A stretch of DNA of 64,000 nucleotides from Bacteroidota bacterium (GTDB lineage Bacteria; Bacteroidota; Bacteroidia; B-17B0; Aurantibacillaceae). Below are positions 42,503-51,275 of this stretch, piece by piece; the first letter of the stretch is position 1, and each line of letters begins with the position of its first letter. A model generated the notes under the pieces. That model saw only the letters and a program-made list of their open reading frames with translations. It did not search any database and was not told the origin of the DNA. Where the stretch lies: positions 1 to 64,000 of the forward strand of contig PLYA01000028.1 of assembly GCA_003153315.1 (NCBI GenBank), written 5' to 3'. The position numbers and the translations under genes are program-made.

Positions 42503-44199
42503 TTAGAGGATGTAAATTTCTTTCTTCTTAAACTGGATAATACAGCACCTGATACAATTAGAATACCCAAAGGAAACAACACATTATATAGTTTCCATTT
42601 AAGCGGGTTATCCAAGCCTATTTTCTTCCTATCCAGTAAACGCAACTTAACTTCTCTTGTGCGTACACTCATCAATTCAGGGCCATCAATTAAATAGTTC
42701 ACGCAGTTTAGCAGGAATGTTTTATTGGCAAATTGTTGTTTCATATACCGGTCGTAACCAAGCGGACTGATAGATTGTGTTGCATAGTTAAAATCATTTT
42801 TTATGATATCTCCGTCTGAAATAACAATCATGGCAGTTGGCTTACTTTTATCTTTAAAAGCAATAGCACTATCTTTTGCTATATCATCATTAAGCCTGTT
42901 TCTATAATTGGAAGTAAAACTTCCTTCCAGCAAAATAGCCATGGGTTTATTGCCATTGGTAAATTGCTTTTCATTTAACTGGCCACTAACCATAGATAAG
43001 GTTACACGTGCAGGAACAGCCTGCACTCTTGAATTCTTAGAAGACGATAACAATATGGTTTTTTTAATTCCATCTGCTTTAACGGTATCCATATACCCTG
43101 CAAATTCAAAGCGGATTAACTCCAGGTTCTTTGTAATAGGGTGATTGCCTTGTGGCATAACCATGGGTTTGTATATCCAGGGAAACATTTTCAAATCGGC
43201 TGCACCGCCTTTAAACCCCCTATTGATAGGAATGTATCCGCACTGCATATCCTGTACTAATGAAGGGTTTACACGCACTCCGTAATGAAAGAGGATATCA
43301 TCCAAATTAATATTGTTATCTAACCCAAGCGTATAGCCCTTTAGTTTAAGTGAATCGCTGTTGGTATAAACAGGCTCCAAACACCACAATACTTTACCGC
43401 CATTCATAATATATTGGTCAATTATAAACTTATCTTTTTCACTCACAACCGTATCAGGCCATGCCAAAATAATGGCAGAGTAAGGCTTTAATGATTTTAA
43501 GCGCTTATTCATTTTAATGTACTCCACATCATAATACTCGCTAAGCGCAAAGTAAATATCTTTAGTAAGATTAGTATCTAACTCGTGATGGTCTCTTATA
43601 AAAGCTACTCTCGGACGAATAGTTTCCTGTATTTTACGAATAGTATTAGATAAGCCATACTCTAAATTCTGTACGGAATTGTTTACACATTGCTCAGCCG
43701 GAATACCATCCTGCTTTTTAAATATTTGCCAAACACCTTCTCGGGTTTTATAGTAAACAACCGCTCCCGGAAAAAGCACTTGGGTCTGCTCTCCTTTACC
43801 CGACTTAGTTCTTAGCTCTGTTGGGTCAATACCTTTATTGTATAACTCGCGCTGCACATTAACTACATCATCCTTACTCTTTTGGTCGTAAATATTAATA
43901 AACTCATAGTTTAAACCCTTTTTGGCATAAACTCTAAACTCATCCAGCATCTCTTTGGTTTCGTTTCTAAGGCGGGTAAAGGCAGAATTAAAATCTCCTT
44001 CCAGATACACTTTCACATATACCTCATCATCCAACTTCTGAAGCATTTGAATGGTGGACGGATTTAAAGTATAACGTTTCTCGCTGGTTAAATCAAAACG
44101 TTTAAAGAAGTAAGAACCTACAAAGTTGAGCAGAATCAATATCAGTAACCAGGCTACTAACTGAAAAATTTGTTTTGATTTGGTACTCTTCATTGCCAC
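42499..44199 (-). CDS. gldG: Gliding-motility ABC transporter auxiliary protein GldG
   Basis: 566 residues: N-terminal membrane helix (LVAWLLILILLNFVGSYFF), a long periplasmic region and a C-terminal helix before RRKKF. GldG/ABC_transp_aux features include FDLTSEKRYTLNP, VYVKVYLEGDF, EFINIYDQKSKD, AFIRDHHELD, SAIILAWPDTVV and GGKVLWCLEP. Together with GldF and the ATPase GldA it forms an ABC transporter needed for gliding in Flavobacterium. Overlaps gldF by 10 nt. The ATPase gene is not in the window, as is also the case in Flavobacterium, where gldA is unlinked. Confidence 0.9.
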   Translation of the reverse strand: MAMKSTKSKQIFQLVAWLLILILLNFVGSYFFKRFDLTSEKRYTLNPSTIQMLQKLDDEVYVKVYLEGDFNSAFTRLRNETKEMLDEFRVYAKKGLNYEFINIYDQKSKDDVVNVQRELYNKGIDPTELRTKSGKGEQTQVLFPGAVVYYKTREGVWQIFKKQDGIPAEQCVNNSVQNLEYGLSNTIRKIQETIRPRVAFIRDHHELDTNLTKDIYFALSEYYDVEYIKMNKRLKSLKPYSAIILAWPDTVVSEKDKFIIDQYIMNGGKVLWCLEPVYTNSDSLKLKGYTLGLDNNINLDDILFHYGVRVNPSLVQDMQCGYIPINRGFKGGAADLKMFPWIYKPMVMPQGNHPITKNLELIRFEFAGYMDTVKADGIKKTILLSSSKNSRVQAVPARVTLSMVSGQLNEKQFTNGNKPMAILLEGSFTSNYRNRLNDDIAKDSAIAFKDKSKPTAMIVISDGDIIKNDFNYATQSISPLGYDRYMKQQFANKTFLLNCVNYLIDGPELMSVRTREVKLRLLDRKKIGLDNPLKWKLYNVLFPLGILIVSGAVLSSLRRKKFTSSK

Positions 44200-44936
44200 T
44201 TGCGTTTATCCAGCATAAAGCGGGTTAATAAAACAAAGAAAGAAATCAAACTAAAAAAATACAGTACATCGCGAGTATCTATTACTCCCCTGCTTAATGA
44301 AGCATAATGCTGATTGATGCCAAGCCCAACAACAAGGGGTTCCATCTTTCCGGCAATGCCAGACTGACCAATATAATCAAAGCCACTAAAGCAAACAAAG
44401 CAAAGTACCATAGCTAAAATAAAAGCTATTACCTGATTATCTGTTAATGAGGAAGCAAAAATACCTATAGCCACAAAGCCCGCACCCAATAATAACAAAC
44501 CAATGTAAGAACCCCAGGTTCCACCGCTATCAATATTCCCCACAGGTAAACCTAATTTATAAACGGAGTAATAATAAAACAAAGTAGGCAGCAAGGATAT
44601 GGTAACCAAAGTAACACCTGCAAAGTATTTGGCAAGTATAATTTGTAATTCGGTAATAGGCCTTGTAAATAATAATTCAATAGTGCCTGTCTTTTTTTCT
44701 TCGGCAAAGCTGCGCATGGTTATGGCAGGAATTAAAAACAGATATACAATAGGTGCAATGGTAAACAGAGGCTCTAAGGTAGCAAAGCCATTATCTAAAA
44801 TGTTGTACCCACCCGAACTATCAGAACTAATAACCCATAAGAAAAGTCCGGTAATGGTTAGAAAGATACCTATAGCAATGTAGCCGACCAGCGAGGTTAA
44901 AAAACTTTTTATTTCCTTGAGGTAAAGAACTAACAT
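44190..44936 (-). CDS. gldF: Gliding-motility ABC transporter permease GldF
   Basis: 248 residues with six predicted membrane helices, an ABC-2 type permease. Recognisable GldF/ABC-2 motifs: LYLKEIKSFLTSLVGYIAIG at the N-terminus, PLFTIAPIVYLFLIPAITMR, SFAEEKKTGTIELLFTRPIT, and LSRGVIDTRDVLYFFSLI near the end. It begins 30 bp after the sucD stop on the same strand, so it may be co-transcribed with sucD. Confidence 0.9.
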   Translation of the reverse strand: MLVLYLKEIKSFLTSLVGYIAIGIFLTITGLFLWVISSDSSGGYNILDNGFATLEPLFTIAPIVYLFLIPAITMRSFAEEKKTGTIELLFTRPITELQIILAKYFAGVTLVTISLLPTLFYYYSVYKLGLPVGNIDSGGTWGSYIGLLLLGAGFVAIGIFASSLTDNQVIAFILAMVLCFVCFSGFDYIGQSGIAGKMEPLVVGLGINQHYASLSRGVIDTRDVLYFFSLISFFVLLTRFMLDKRKWQ

Positions 44937-44966
44937 CGTTGCCGAAATATGTTTGGAAAAGAATGC

Positions 44967-45860
44967 TTAAGCAGAAACTTTTTCTCCTTTTAATACGGCA
45001 GCCATGGTTTTGCCAATAGCAGCAGGAGAATCAACTACGTGGATACCGCACTCGCGCATAATTTGCATTTTGGCCTGTGCCGTATCTTCTGCTCCGCCCA
45101 CAATAGCACCTGCATGCCCCATAGTGCGACCTTTAGGCGCTGTTTGTCCGGCAATAAAACCTACAACCGGTTTTTTATTGCCATTAGCTTTTATCCAACG
45201 GGCAGCTTCGGCTTCGTAGTTTCCGCCAATTTCGCCAATCATTACAATAGCTTTGGTTTCAGGGTCATTCATCAAAAGCTCAACCGCATCTTTGGTAGGG
45301 GTTCCAATAATAGGGTCTCCGCCAATACCAATGGCTGTGGTAACACCCAAACCTGCTTTCGCAATCTGGTCGGCAGCTTCATAAGTAAGTGTACCTGATT
45401 TTGAAATAATTCCAACCGTTCCTTTTTTAAACACAAAGCCCGGCATAATACCTACTTTGGCTTCGCCTGCGGTAATTACACCCGGACAGTTAGGGCCAAT
45501 TAAACGACTGGCAGGCCTGCCTTTTAAATATTCTTTTACGGCAATCATATCCTTTACGGGGATGCCTTCTGTAATACAAACAATAACCTTGATGCCTGCT
45601 TCGGCAGCTTCCATAATGGCATCGGCAGCAAAAGCAGCCGGAACAAAAATAATAGATACATCGGCACCTGCTTTGGCAACCGCATCGGCTACGGTATTAA
45701 ACACGGGGCGGTCTAAGTGGGTAGTACCGCCTTTGCCGGGGGTAACACCACCAACCACGTTGGTACCGTATTCAATCATTTGGGTGGCATGAAAAGTACC
45801 TTCTCCACCTGTGAAACCTTGTACAATAACTTTAGAGTTTTTATTTACCAATACGCTCAT
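44967..45860 (-). CDS. sucD: Succinate-CoA ligase (ADP-forming) alpha subunit
   Basis: 297 residues. CoA-binding Rossmann domain ([30 protein letters not shown]), [56 protein letters not shown], and the phospho-histidine loop [13 protein letters not shown]. It interconverts succinyl-CoA and succinate with ATP/GTP formation in the TCA cycle. sucC is not adjacent, as is usual in Bacteroidota. gldF follows. Confidence 0.95.
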   Translation of the reverse strand: MSVLVNKNSKVIVQGFTGGEGTFHATQMIEYGTNVVGGVTPGKGGTTHLDRPVFNTVADAVAKAGADVSIIFVPAAFAADAIMEAAEAGIKVIVCITEGIPVKDMIAVKEYLKGRPASRLIGPNCPGVITAGEAKVGIMPGFVFKKGTVGIISKSGTLTYEAADQIAKAGLGVTTAIGIGGDPIIGTPTKDAVELLMNDPETKAIVMIGEIGGNYEAEAARWIKANGNKKPVVGFIAGQTAPKGRTMGHAGAIVGGAEDTAQAKMQIMRECGIHVVDSPAAIGKTMAAVLKGEKVSA

Positions 45861-45973
45861 ACTTTATCTATGTTTTGAATATTTATTTTTTAAAAAGAAC
45901 GCGCTAAGATAAATAATCTGAGTTAATTACAGAGTTTAATTAATTAAAAACATATCAAACATCTTTAAAACAA

Positions 45974-46005
45974 AAAATCCCTCGCTTTTCAACGAAGGAC
46001 TTTTT
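45974..46005 (-). terminator. Terminator of the FnIII gene at 46023
   Basis: On the - strand AAAGTCCTTCG pairs with CGAGGGATTTT (two G-T wobbles) across TTGAAAAG and runs into T residues. It lies 18 bp past the stop at 46023. Confidence 0.7.
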
Positions 46006-46022
46006 ATGATACCTGATTTCTG

Positions 46023-46715
46023 TTACAGCACCTTAACCACTACAGGAACTGATACCGCACCTTTGCCCGCAGTACCAATGGCATATACCCTAAAGGCATA
46101 TTTGGTACCACTGGTTAAACCGCTGATAGTGCATTTAACTTTGGTACTTACGTCGGCAATATCCCAAACAATAAATACTCTTGCACCCGATTCGGGAATG
46201 GAAGGAGTAATGGTGCCACCGCCTGTTATGGCGGTTACATCGCTGCTTATTTCTATCACATAAGCGCGGGCATATTTTACACTTTTCCATTTCAAATTTA
46301 CTGCACCTTCATGTATAGAAACCCCTGTTAAGCTGCTTGGAGCCAAAGGCAAAGGAGCTTTGTTTTTAGGACGGGCAAAATCCAAACCTGCACTTAAAAT
46401 GATGGATTGTGCATCTCCGCCTGTAGCAGTTGCCCCGTTGGCAATGGCCGCTACACTATTACCTAATTGAGAAAGTAAAAGGTCTAAAGCTTCCTCTTTT
46501 TGATTCATGATAGAGGTATTGGTTTTACCCCCGTCTATAGCAGCCATATAGGCTGTTTCTAAAGCGTTTACTGCCGTGGTGATAGAGGCAGTTAAACCGC
46601 TTAGTGATGAGAAAAGGCTGTTAAGCCCTGTTTTAATGACCGTGTTTCGGGCATATTCTATTTTATTACTGGTTGAACGTTCGTCCAATCTCAGAACTAC
46701 TTTTTCTATTTTCAT
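46023..46715 (-). CDS. FnIII-domain protein with helical N-terminus
   Basis: 230 residues, no signal peptide. The first half is helical (residues 25-110: GLTASITTAVNALETAYMAA, QKEEALDLLLSQLGNSVAAI). Residues about 140-230 form a fibronectin type III domain (GAVNLKWKSVKYARAYVIEI, SGLTSGTKYAFRVYAIGTAG). This layout recurs in small Bacteroidota proteins of unknown role and in the frameshifted gene at 23629. Both genes lie next to a short-period tandem array. It has its own terminator. Confidence 0.72.
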   Translation of the reverse strand: MKIEKVVLRLDERSTSNKIEYARNTVIKTGLNSLFSSLSGLTASITTAVNALETAYMAAIDGGKTNTSIMNQKEEALDLLLSQLGNSVAAIANGATATGGDAQSIILSAGLDFARPKNKAPLPLAPSSLTGVSIHEGAVNLKWKSVKYARAYVIEISSDVTAITGGGTITPSIPESGARVFIVWDIADVSTKVKCTISGLTSGTKYAFRVYAIGTAGKGAVSVPVVVKVL

Positions 46716-46974
46716 GATTCTTGTTTTTTTTTAAGCACAATTAGTCCACTTAATTAAAACAATACTTTTTTTGCTAACGACTGAACAGCTATTGTAGAAA
46801 AAAGCCGATGCCTTTGTATGCCTTGCATATAGGGCATTTTTTAGTTTTTTGATGTAATCATGCGTTTTTTTTATTAAAGGTAGCAAAACGCCGCATCACT
46901 TTTACAAAAACTTTTTAAACGGTAGTACTTTTTCGATAAGCGGTTATTTTTAACAAAAAAACGGTCAAATCGTA

Positions 46975-47345
46975 TTTTATAAAACCCATAAAAATAAAAA
47001 CCGCAAGTTTGGTTTTAAAAACTTAGCTTTTGTTTTTAGAACCTTGTTTTTTTGTAAAAGCTCAGCCTTTTCTTTAAAAACTTTGTTTTTTTTATAAAAG
47101 CTGTATCTTTTTGTAAAAAGCTAAGTTTTTTTCTTAAAAGCTCAGCTTTTGCTCTAAAAACTTTGTTTTTTTTGTAAAAGCTGTATCTTTTTCTAAAAGG
47201 CTGAGTTTTTTTCTGAAAAGCTCAGCCTTTGCTCTAAAAACTTTGTTTTTTTTGTAAAAGCTGTATCTTTTTGTAAAAAGCTCAGCTTTTTTCTGAAAAG
47301 CTCAGCATTTGCTCTAAAAGCTCAGCTTTTATAATAAAGGTAGGG
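46975..47345. repeat. Tandem array 3: 20-bp units grouped in 80-bp super-repeats
   Basis: From 47061 to 47341 the motif AAAAGCT/AAAAACT recurs every 20 bp exactly. Successive units carry CTTTG, CTGTA, CTNAG, CTCAG, and this four-unit order repeats three times (47081, 47161, 47241), giving 80-bp super-repeats. The first few units (46985-47060) are more degenerate, with irregular spacing. Twenty is not a multiple of three, and no open frame runs through, so the array is non-coding. Of 46716-47521 the part before the array is AT-rich and shows no gene. Confidence 0.9.
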
Positions 47346-47392
47346 TTTTTGCCCAAAACAAAGCATGGAAATGTTTGGTGAGGTGGTTTTTG

Positions 47393-47400
47393 TATATTTG
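47393..47400 (+). promoter_or_regulatory. -7 box TATATTTG upstream of the cassette array
   Basis: Full TAnnTTTG match, with TTTG at 47374-47377 (15-nt spacing, somewhat short). It lies 68 bp before the first cassette boundary and is placed like the promoter that drives integron cassettes. Confidence 0.45.
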
Positions 47401-47467
47401 CTTGGCTTTAGCGCAGTTTAAGCACTTATAATTAATTACAAACGCTTAAAACTAAACATAGCGGGGA

Positions 47468-47483
47468 GTTATAAGCAAAGCCG
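47468..47483 (+). repeat. Start boundary of gene cassette 1
   Basis: GTTATAAGCAAAGCCG at 47468-47483 is repeated in inverted form at the end of the same cassette (48266-48281, 15 of 16 bases). This fits a split integron core site (G/TTATAAG), with the rest of the unit downstream. Confidence 0.7.
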
Positions 47484-47511
47484 TGTGACTCGTCTCGCGG
47501 ACAAGTCACGG
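47481..47511 (+). other. Stem-loop in the leader of cassette 1
   Basis: CCGTGTGACT (47481-47490) can pair with AGTCACGG (47504-47511) with a 2-nt bulge. It ends 10 bp before the ATG at 47522 and may influence translation of the first cassette gene. Confidence 0.4.
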
Positions 47512-47521
47512 TAGACAAACT

Positions 47522-48229
47522 ATGAAGAAACTAATTATACTGATATCAATTGTAATTACAAGCTGTGGAAACGATGAGGTTCACATCGACAAAAAAGCGG
47601 ACACTACTAAATCGACTAATATCAATAAAGACAGCTTGAGACGAGTAGAAAACACTATTGCTTTTCATTGGAAAAAATACAAACAAGTTTACGGTAGACT
47701 TGAAATAGATAGCTTAAAAGTAGATTCTTCAGAATCATATCGCATTGTAGTTTCTCATAGTTGGGGAAGTAATGAGTACGGCGGACAGCCAACATCTATA
47801 ATGTTTCGTAAAAGTAGAGACAGTTGTTATGCCATCATCACAGACTTGTACGTTGACAGTACAGAATCTGAATTGCGAAAAACAAAACGACTTATTCCAT
47901 GTAGTAGTTTTGACACAATTAGAGCTATGTTTGACAAGGGTGCTTTTTGGAAACATCCTTTGACAACAACAGACGCTAAAAAAATCAGTACTGACCCTGA
48001 CTATACTTTCTTTGAAGCTGTAAAAAACGGAAAACATAAACTTGTATCTACATTGCATGAAATTGACAGTATTCCGTTATTACAACATTGGAACTGGCAA
48101 TATAATTTTTATCACTATTCTCATTATAGTACCTTGTTCGAAGAAGATATGGAATGGTATAAAAAACATCCTAGTCCTCGTACTGGATATCCACCATCAT
48201 TTGGTAAAGATAGAAGGCGACAAAAATAA
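47522..48229 (+). CDS. Cassette 1: lipoprotein of unknown function
   Basis: 235 residues with a short lipoprotein signal (LIILISIVITSCGND). The mature part has two segments with conserved-looking aromatic residues (IAFHWKKYKQVYGRLEID, ESYRIVVSHSWGSNEYGG) and a Trp/Tyr/His-rich end. No family recognised. It is the only gene between cassette boundary 47468 and attC-like site 1. Base composition and Lys/Asp-rich codon use (frequent GACA) differ from the neighbouring housekeeping genes, consistent with a captured cassette. Confidence 0.7.
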   Translation: MKKLIILISIVITSCGNDEVHIDKKADTTKSTNINKDSLRRVENTIAFHWKKYKQVYGRLEIDSLKVDSSESYRIVVSHSWGSNEYGGQPTSIMFRKSRDSCYAIITDLYVDSTESELRKTKRLIPCSSFDTIRAMFDKGAFWKHPLTTTDAKKISTDPDYTFFEAVKNGKHKLVSTLHEIDSIPLLQHWNWQYNFYHYSHYSTLFEEDMEWYKKHPSPRTGYPPSFGKDRRRQK

Positions 48230-48272
48230 CGGCAGACAGGTGGACGTGCTTCTTTGTGTTAGTAACGGCTCT

Positions 48273-48403
48273 GCTTATAACAACGGCTAATAAAACATGG
48301 CAAGCGACTTGCGAAACCAAACATTATTTCATTAAATTTGCTTTATCGGTTATCAAAAGTGGTTTCATTAAACGCCACGTTTTTTAGCCGTCAAACGTTA
48401 GCT
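48273..48403 (+). other. attC-like recombination site 1
   Basis: About 131 bp. It begins GCTTATAAC (inverse core, complementary to the start of cassette 1) and ends AAACG/TTAGCTG. Next to the cores are ACGGCTAATAAAACATGGC (48283-48301) and, near the other end, GCCACGTTTTTTAGCCGT (48374-48391). These pair with one extra base and one mismatch, and GAAACCA/TGGTTTC extends the stem inside. Such extrahelical bases in a long imperfect hairpin are the hallmark of integron attC sites. Confidence 0.75.
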
Positions 48404-48424
48404 GTATATGACGACCTAACCGTA

Positions 48425-49201
48425 ATGAAACAAATTATGACAACAAATTGTTTAAATTGTAATGCTGAAATTAATGGGCAATTTTGTTCTAATTGTGGAC
48501 AAAGTACAGAAACGCATAAAATTAATTTACATTATCTGTGGCACGACATTCAGCACGGATTACTACATTTTGACAAGGGAATATTTTTTACTACCAAAGA
48601 ATTATTTACGAGACCCGGAAACTCAATTAGAGAGTTTTTAGACGGTAAAAGAGTAAATCATTTTAAACCTATTTCATTAGTAATAATTCTTGCGGGTATT
48701 TATAGTTTACTTTCACATTTCTTTCATCTTAATTTACTTTCGAACTATTATGAAATGAAAGGAAGTGGTGATGGATTTAACGAGTTTAAAACTTCTGTTG
48801 ATAAATTGAGTGAATGGTTTTCACAACATTATTCTGTTTTGACATTAATACAAATTCCCATTTTTTCTATTGGGACATATGTAATGTTTAAGAGAGAAGG
48901 TTTAAATTTTATAGAACATTTAGTAATAAATTCCTTTATAGCAGGGCAAAAGCTAATTCTTCATATTTTGACATTCCCAATTTATTATTGGCTTAATAAG
49001 ACAAATTTTTCAAGACCAGTAGACCAATTTATAGATATTATTGGATATGTATTAGCCTTTTGTACAATTTTTCAATTATTCAAAGGAATAAAAGTTTATA
49101 AAAGAATTTGGAAAACACTTTTTAGTTTAATAATTCCTATATTAATTTTCATAGTAATGTTTTTTATAATTGTAACAATTACTATTTATAATTTCAAATA
49201 G
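48425..49201 (+). CDS. Cassette 2: DUF3667 zinc-ribbon membrane protein
   Basis: 258 residues from the ATG at 48425 (or 48437). The N-terminus is a zinc ribbon (CLNCNAEINGQFCSNCGQS). Then come LWHDIQHGLLHFDKGIFFTT and PGNSIREFLDGKRVNHFKPI, which identify DUF3667, followed by about four membrane helices. DUF3667 proteins are common in Bacteroidota, function unknown. An upstream in-frame start at 48338 would run through the attC-like site and is rejected. The cassette starts GTTAGCTG (48397) and ends CAGCTAAC (49219). Confidence 0.8.
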   Translation: MKQIMTTNCLNCNAEINGQFCSNCGQSTETHKINLHYLWHDIQHGLLHFDKGIFFTTKELFTRPGNSIREFLDGKRVNHFKPISLVIILAGIYSLLSHFFHLNLLSNYYEMKGSGDGFNEFKTSVDKLSEWFSQHYSVLTLIQIPIFSIGTYVMFKREGLNFIEHLVINSFIAGQKLILHILTFPIYYWLNKTNFSRPVDQFIDIIGYVLAFCTIFQLFKGIKVYKRIWKTLFSLIIPILIFIVMFFIIVTITIYNFK

Positions 49202-49211
49202 AAAAATACGG

Positions 49212-49344
49212 CAGCTAACAGCAGTCTGAATTTCAAGCGAGCGAATCGGTAAGCGAAAAAAGTGTTATCTTTAAAGTAAGTTTTGTACTCGGTTGAGAGT
49301 TGGTTGTTCCAAACGCCACTTTATAAACGCGCAAAACGTTACCT
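49212..49344 (+). other. attC-like recombination site 2
   Basis: About 133 bp from CAGCTAAC (inverse core matching the start of cassette 2) to AAAACG/TTACCTG. It shares GCAGTCTG, AGTGTTATCTTTA and AGTTGGTTG with site 3, so the two belong to one site family. Inner arm pairing is weaker than in sites 1 and 3. Confidence 0.62.
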
Positions 49345-49376
49345 GCAAGTGGCGGAACATAAATAATACTGACATC

Positions 49377-49889
49377 ATGACGAAAAACAACCTTTTATAT
49401 CGCGTCGGGACAATTAATGACGTTGGCCAATTACAAGACCTTGGCATAATTGCATACGGGCAATTTAAAAATACGTTGACTCCGGACAACTGGCAAATAT
49501 TTAACGGCAATTTGCTAGACAAACAAAAGTTTATTGACATACTCAATATTGCCAAGTGCTTCGTTTGCCTTGACAACAACAAAATAGTTGGTGTTGCTTA
49601 TATAATTCCAAGCGGTAATCCGACAGATCTTTTCAAGGCAGAATGGTCTTACATTAGAATGGTTGGTGTTAATCCAAAATATGGGGGGCAAGGCATTGCA
49701 AAAACGCTTACACAAATGTGTATTGACTTCGCCAAACAAAGTAACGAAAAGACTATTGCATTGCACACTTCAGAATTTATGGACGCCGCAAGACATATTT
49801 ATGAAAGCATAGGTTTTAAAATTCTTAAAGAAATTCCTCCTTTGTTCGGCAAAAAATATTGGTTGTACACATTAGACCTGAACGAATAA
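49377..49889 (+). CDS. Cassette 3: GNAT-family acetyltransferase
   Basis: 170 residues from the ATG at 49377. GNAT features: GTINDVGQLQDLGIIAYGQF at the N-terminus, VGVAYIIPSG, YIRMVGVNPKYGGQGIAKTL with the acetyl-CoA-binding Q/GxGxA/G loop, and a C-terminal ALHTSEFMDAARHIYESIGF. Acetyltransferases are among the commonest integron cassette products, which fits the context. Acceptor unknown; a small-molecule or drug-modifying role cannot be excluded. Confidence 0.82.
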   Translation: MTKNNLLYRVGTINDVGQLQDLGIIAYGQFKNTLTPDNWQIFNGNLLDKQKFIDILNIAKCFVCLDNNKIVGVAYIIPSGNPTDLFKAEWSYIRMVGVNPKYGGQGIAKTLTQMCIDFAKQSNEKTIALHTSEFMDAARHIYESIGFKILKEIPPLFGKKYWLYTLDLNE

Positions 49890-49908
49890 ACTGTATGCCG
49901 TCACCAGA

Positions 49909-50038
49909 CAGATAACAACGGCTTAAGCTGCAGTCTGGCGATAGTGGAAAACAAAAAGTGTTATCTTTATAAAAAGTTTATCGGTAAAGTTGGTTGGTGC
50001 TTCGTATCGCCCGACCGCCAAGCCGTAGAACGTTATAG
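49909..50038 (+). other. attC-like recombination site 3
   Basis: About 130 bp from CAGATAAC (49909-49916) to GAACG/TTATAGG (core at 50032). ACGGCTTA (49918-49925) pairs with CAAGCCGT (50019-50026) at 7 of 8 bases, and GGCGATA (49937-49943) with TATCGCC (50005-50011) perfectly. Overall shape and length match a VCR-type attC. Confidence 0.72.
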
Positions 50039-50060
50039 GCAACCAAACCAAGACGAAAGA

Positions 50061-51242
50061 ATGAAACTGACAAAACTTATACTTCTTTTTATCTTAATAA
50101 CTCAGGCAGTTTTTTCTCAAAAGGCGACAATAAATGAATTTTCTTCTATAGACAAAAAAGCTTTGCAACTCCCCGACTCATTGACAAAGTCGACTGAACA
50201 AATTGCAAGTTATATTACATCCAACTTTAAAACAGACAAAGAAAAATCTCGAGCAATTTTTATTTGGGTTGTCTCAAACATTCAATACGACATTGACAAC
50301 ATGTTTGCAATAAATTTTTACGAAAAGAAAGAAGAAAAAATAGCAAAACCTTTAAGGACTAGAAAAGGAATTTGCGAGAATTATGCTTCATTATTTACAG
50401 ACATTTGTATAAAATCAGGAATTAAATCTTTTGTAATTGAAGGCTACACTAAACAAAATGGCTTCACTGGCTATATTCCACACGCTTGGAGTGCAGCGCT
50501 TATCGACAGTTCTTGGTTTCTATTTGACCCAACTTGGGGTTCTGGTTATGTAAATGGCGGAAAGTTTTTCAAAAAAATAAATAATGACTATTATAAAACA
50601 AGTCCGACAACGCTTATCAAATCTCATATTCCATTTGACTATTTGTGGCAGTTCCTTAATTATCCTGTGACAAACCAAGAATTTTATGAAGGCAAGACAC
50701 AACAAAATAAAACTAAACCATTCTTTAACTTCAATGACACTATTAAATCATATGAAAAATTGAACCACATTGACCAACTAATTTCATCTGCATACCGCGT
50801 GGAGAAAAATGGCGTAAAAAATTCATTAGTGTTTGACAGACTTCAACATTTGAAATTAGAAATAGAGCATGATAAACAAACTAAAGCGGTTAATCTGTAT
50901 AACTCAGCAGTTGTTGACTACAATGACGGAATAAATGCTTTAAACGACTTTATAAATTACAGAAACAAACAATTTACCCCAAAGAAAACCGACACTGAAA
51001 TACAAAGCATGCTTGATGTTCCAGAGAATAAACTGAAAGAGGCAAAAAATAAATTAGGACAAATTTCTAATCCTGATGCAAATATTACAAATATGACTTT
51101 TCAATTGACTAAATCTATTAACGATGCTTCTAAACAAATTAAGGAACAACAGGATTGGTTGCAACTATATTTTAGTAAGAGTAAATCAGGACGAAAATCT
51201 ATGTTTTACAAAGTGACATGGTTTGGAATACCAATAAACTAA
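50061..51242 (+). CDS. Cassette 4: secreted transglutaminase-like protein
   Basis: 393 residues from the ATG at 50061, with a signal peptide (LTKLILLFILITQAVFSQ). The transglutaminase/kyphoscoliosis-peptidase-like core lies at about 60-200: AIFIWVVSNIQYDID, RKGICENYASLF with the catalytic Cys, PHAWSAALIDSSW with the His, and LFDPTWGSG with the Asp. A helical C-terminal half follows. Probably a periplasmic peptide- or cell-wall-acting enzyme; catalysis is not proven. The cassette ends are GTTATAGGCAACCAAA (50032) and its inverted copy at 51270-51285 (15 of 16). Confidence 0.8.
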   Translation: MKLTKLILLFILITQAVFSQKATINEFSSIDKKALQLPDSLTKSTEQIASYITSNFKTDKEKSRAIFIWVVSNIQYDIDNMFAINFYEKKEEKIAKPLRTRKGICENYASLFTDICIKSGIKSFVIEGYTKQNGFTGYIPHAWSAALIDSSWFLFDPTWGSGYVNGGKFFKKINNDYYKTSPTTLIKSHIPFDYLWQFLNYPVTNQEFYEGKTQQNKTKPFFNFNDTIKSYEKLNHIDQLISSAYRVEKNGVKNSLVFDRLQHLKLEIEHDKQTKAVNLYNSAVVDYNDGINALNDFINYRNKQFTPKKTDTEIQSMLDVPENKLKEAKNKLGQISNPDANITNMTFQLTKSINDASKQIKEQQDWLQLYFSKSKSGRKSMFYKVTWFGIPIN

Positions 51243-51275
51243 AATGTGCTGACTTGCAAAATTGAAAAATTTGGC

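Noticed and set aside
42499-44936. Missing gldA as an anomaly
   Set aside because: In Flavobacterium gldA is unlinked to gldFG, so absence here is normal.
44967-45860. sucD without sucC as an anomaly
   Set aside because: The two genes are commonly separate in Bacteroidota.
46811-46840. Weak hairpin followed by T-run (ATGCC...GGCAT)
   Set aside because: Only a 5-bp stem with a 10-nt loop and no gene ahead of it; not called a terminator.
48338-48424. N-terminal extension of the DUF3667 protein
   Set aside because: It would be encoded by attC-like site 1 and lies before the zinc ribbon; the ATG at 48425 is preferred. The same argument applies to 49293, 49944 and 51368.
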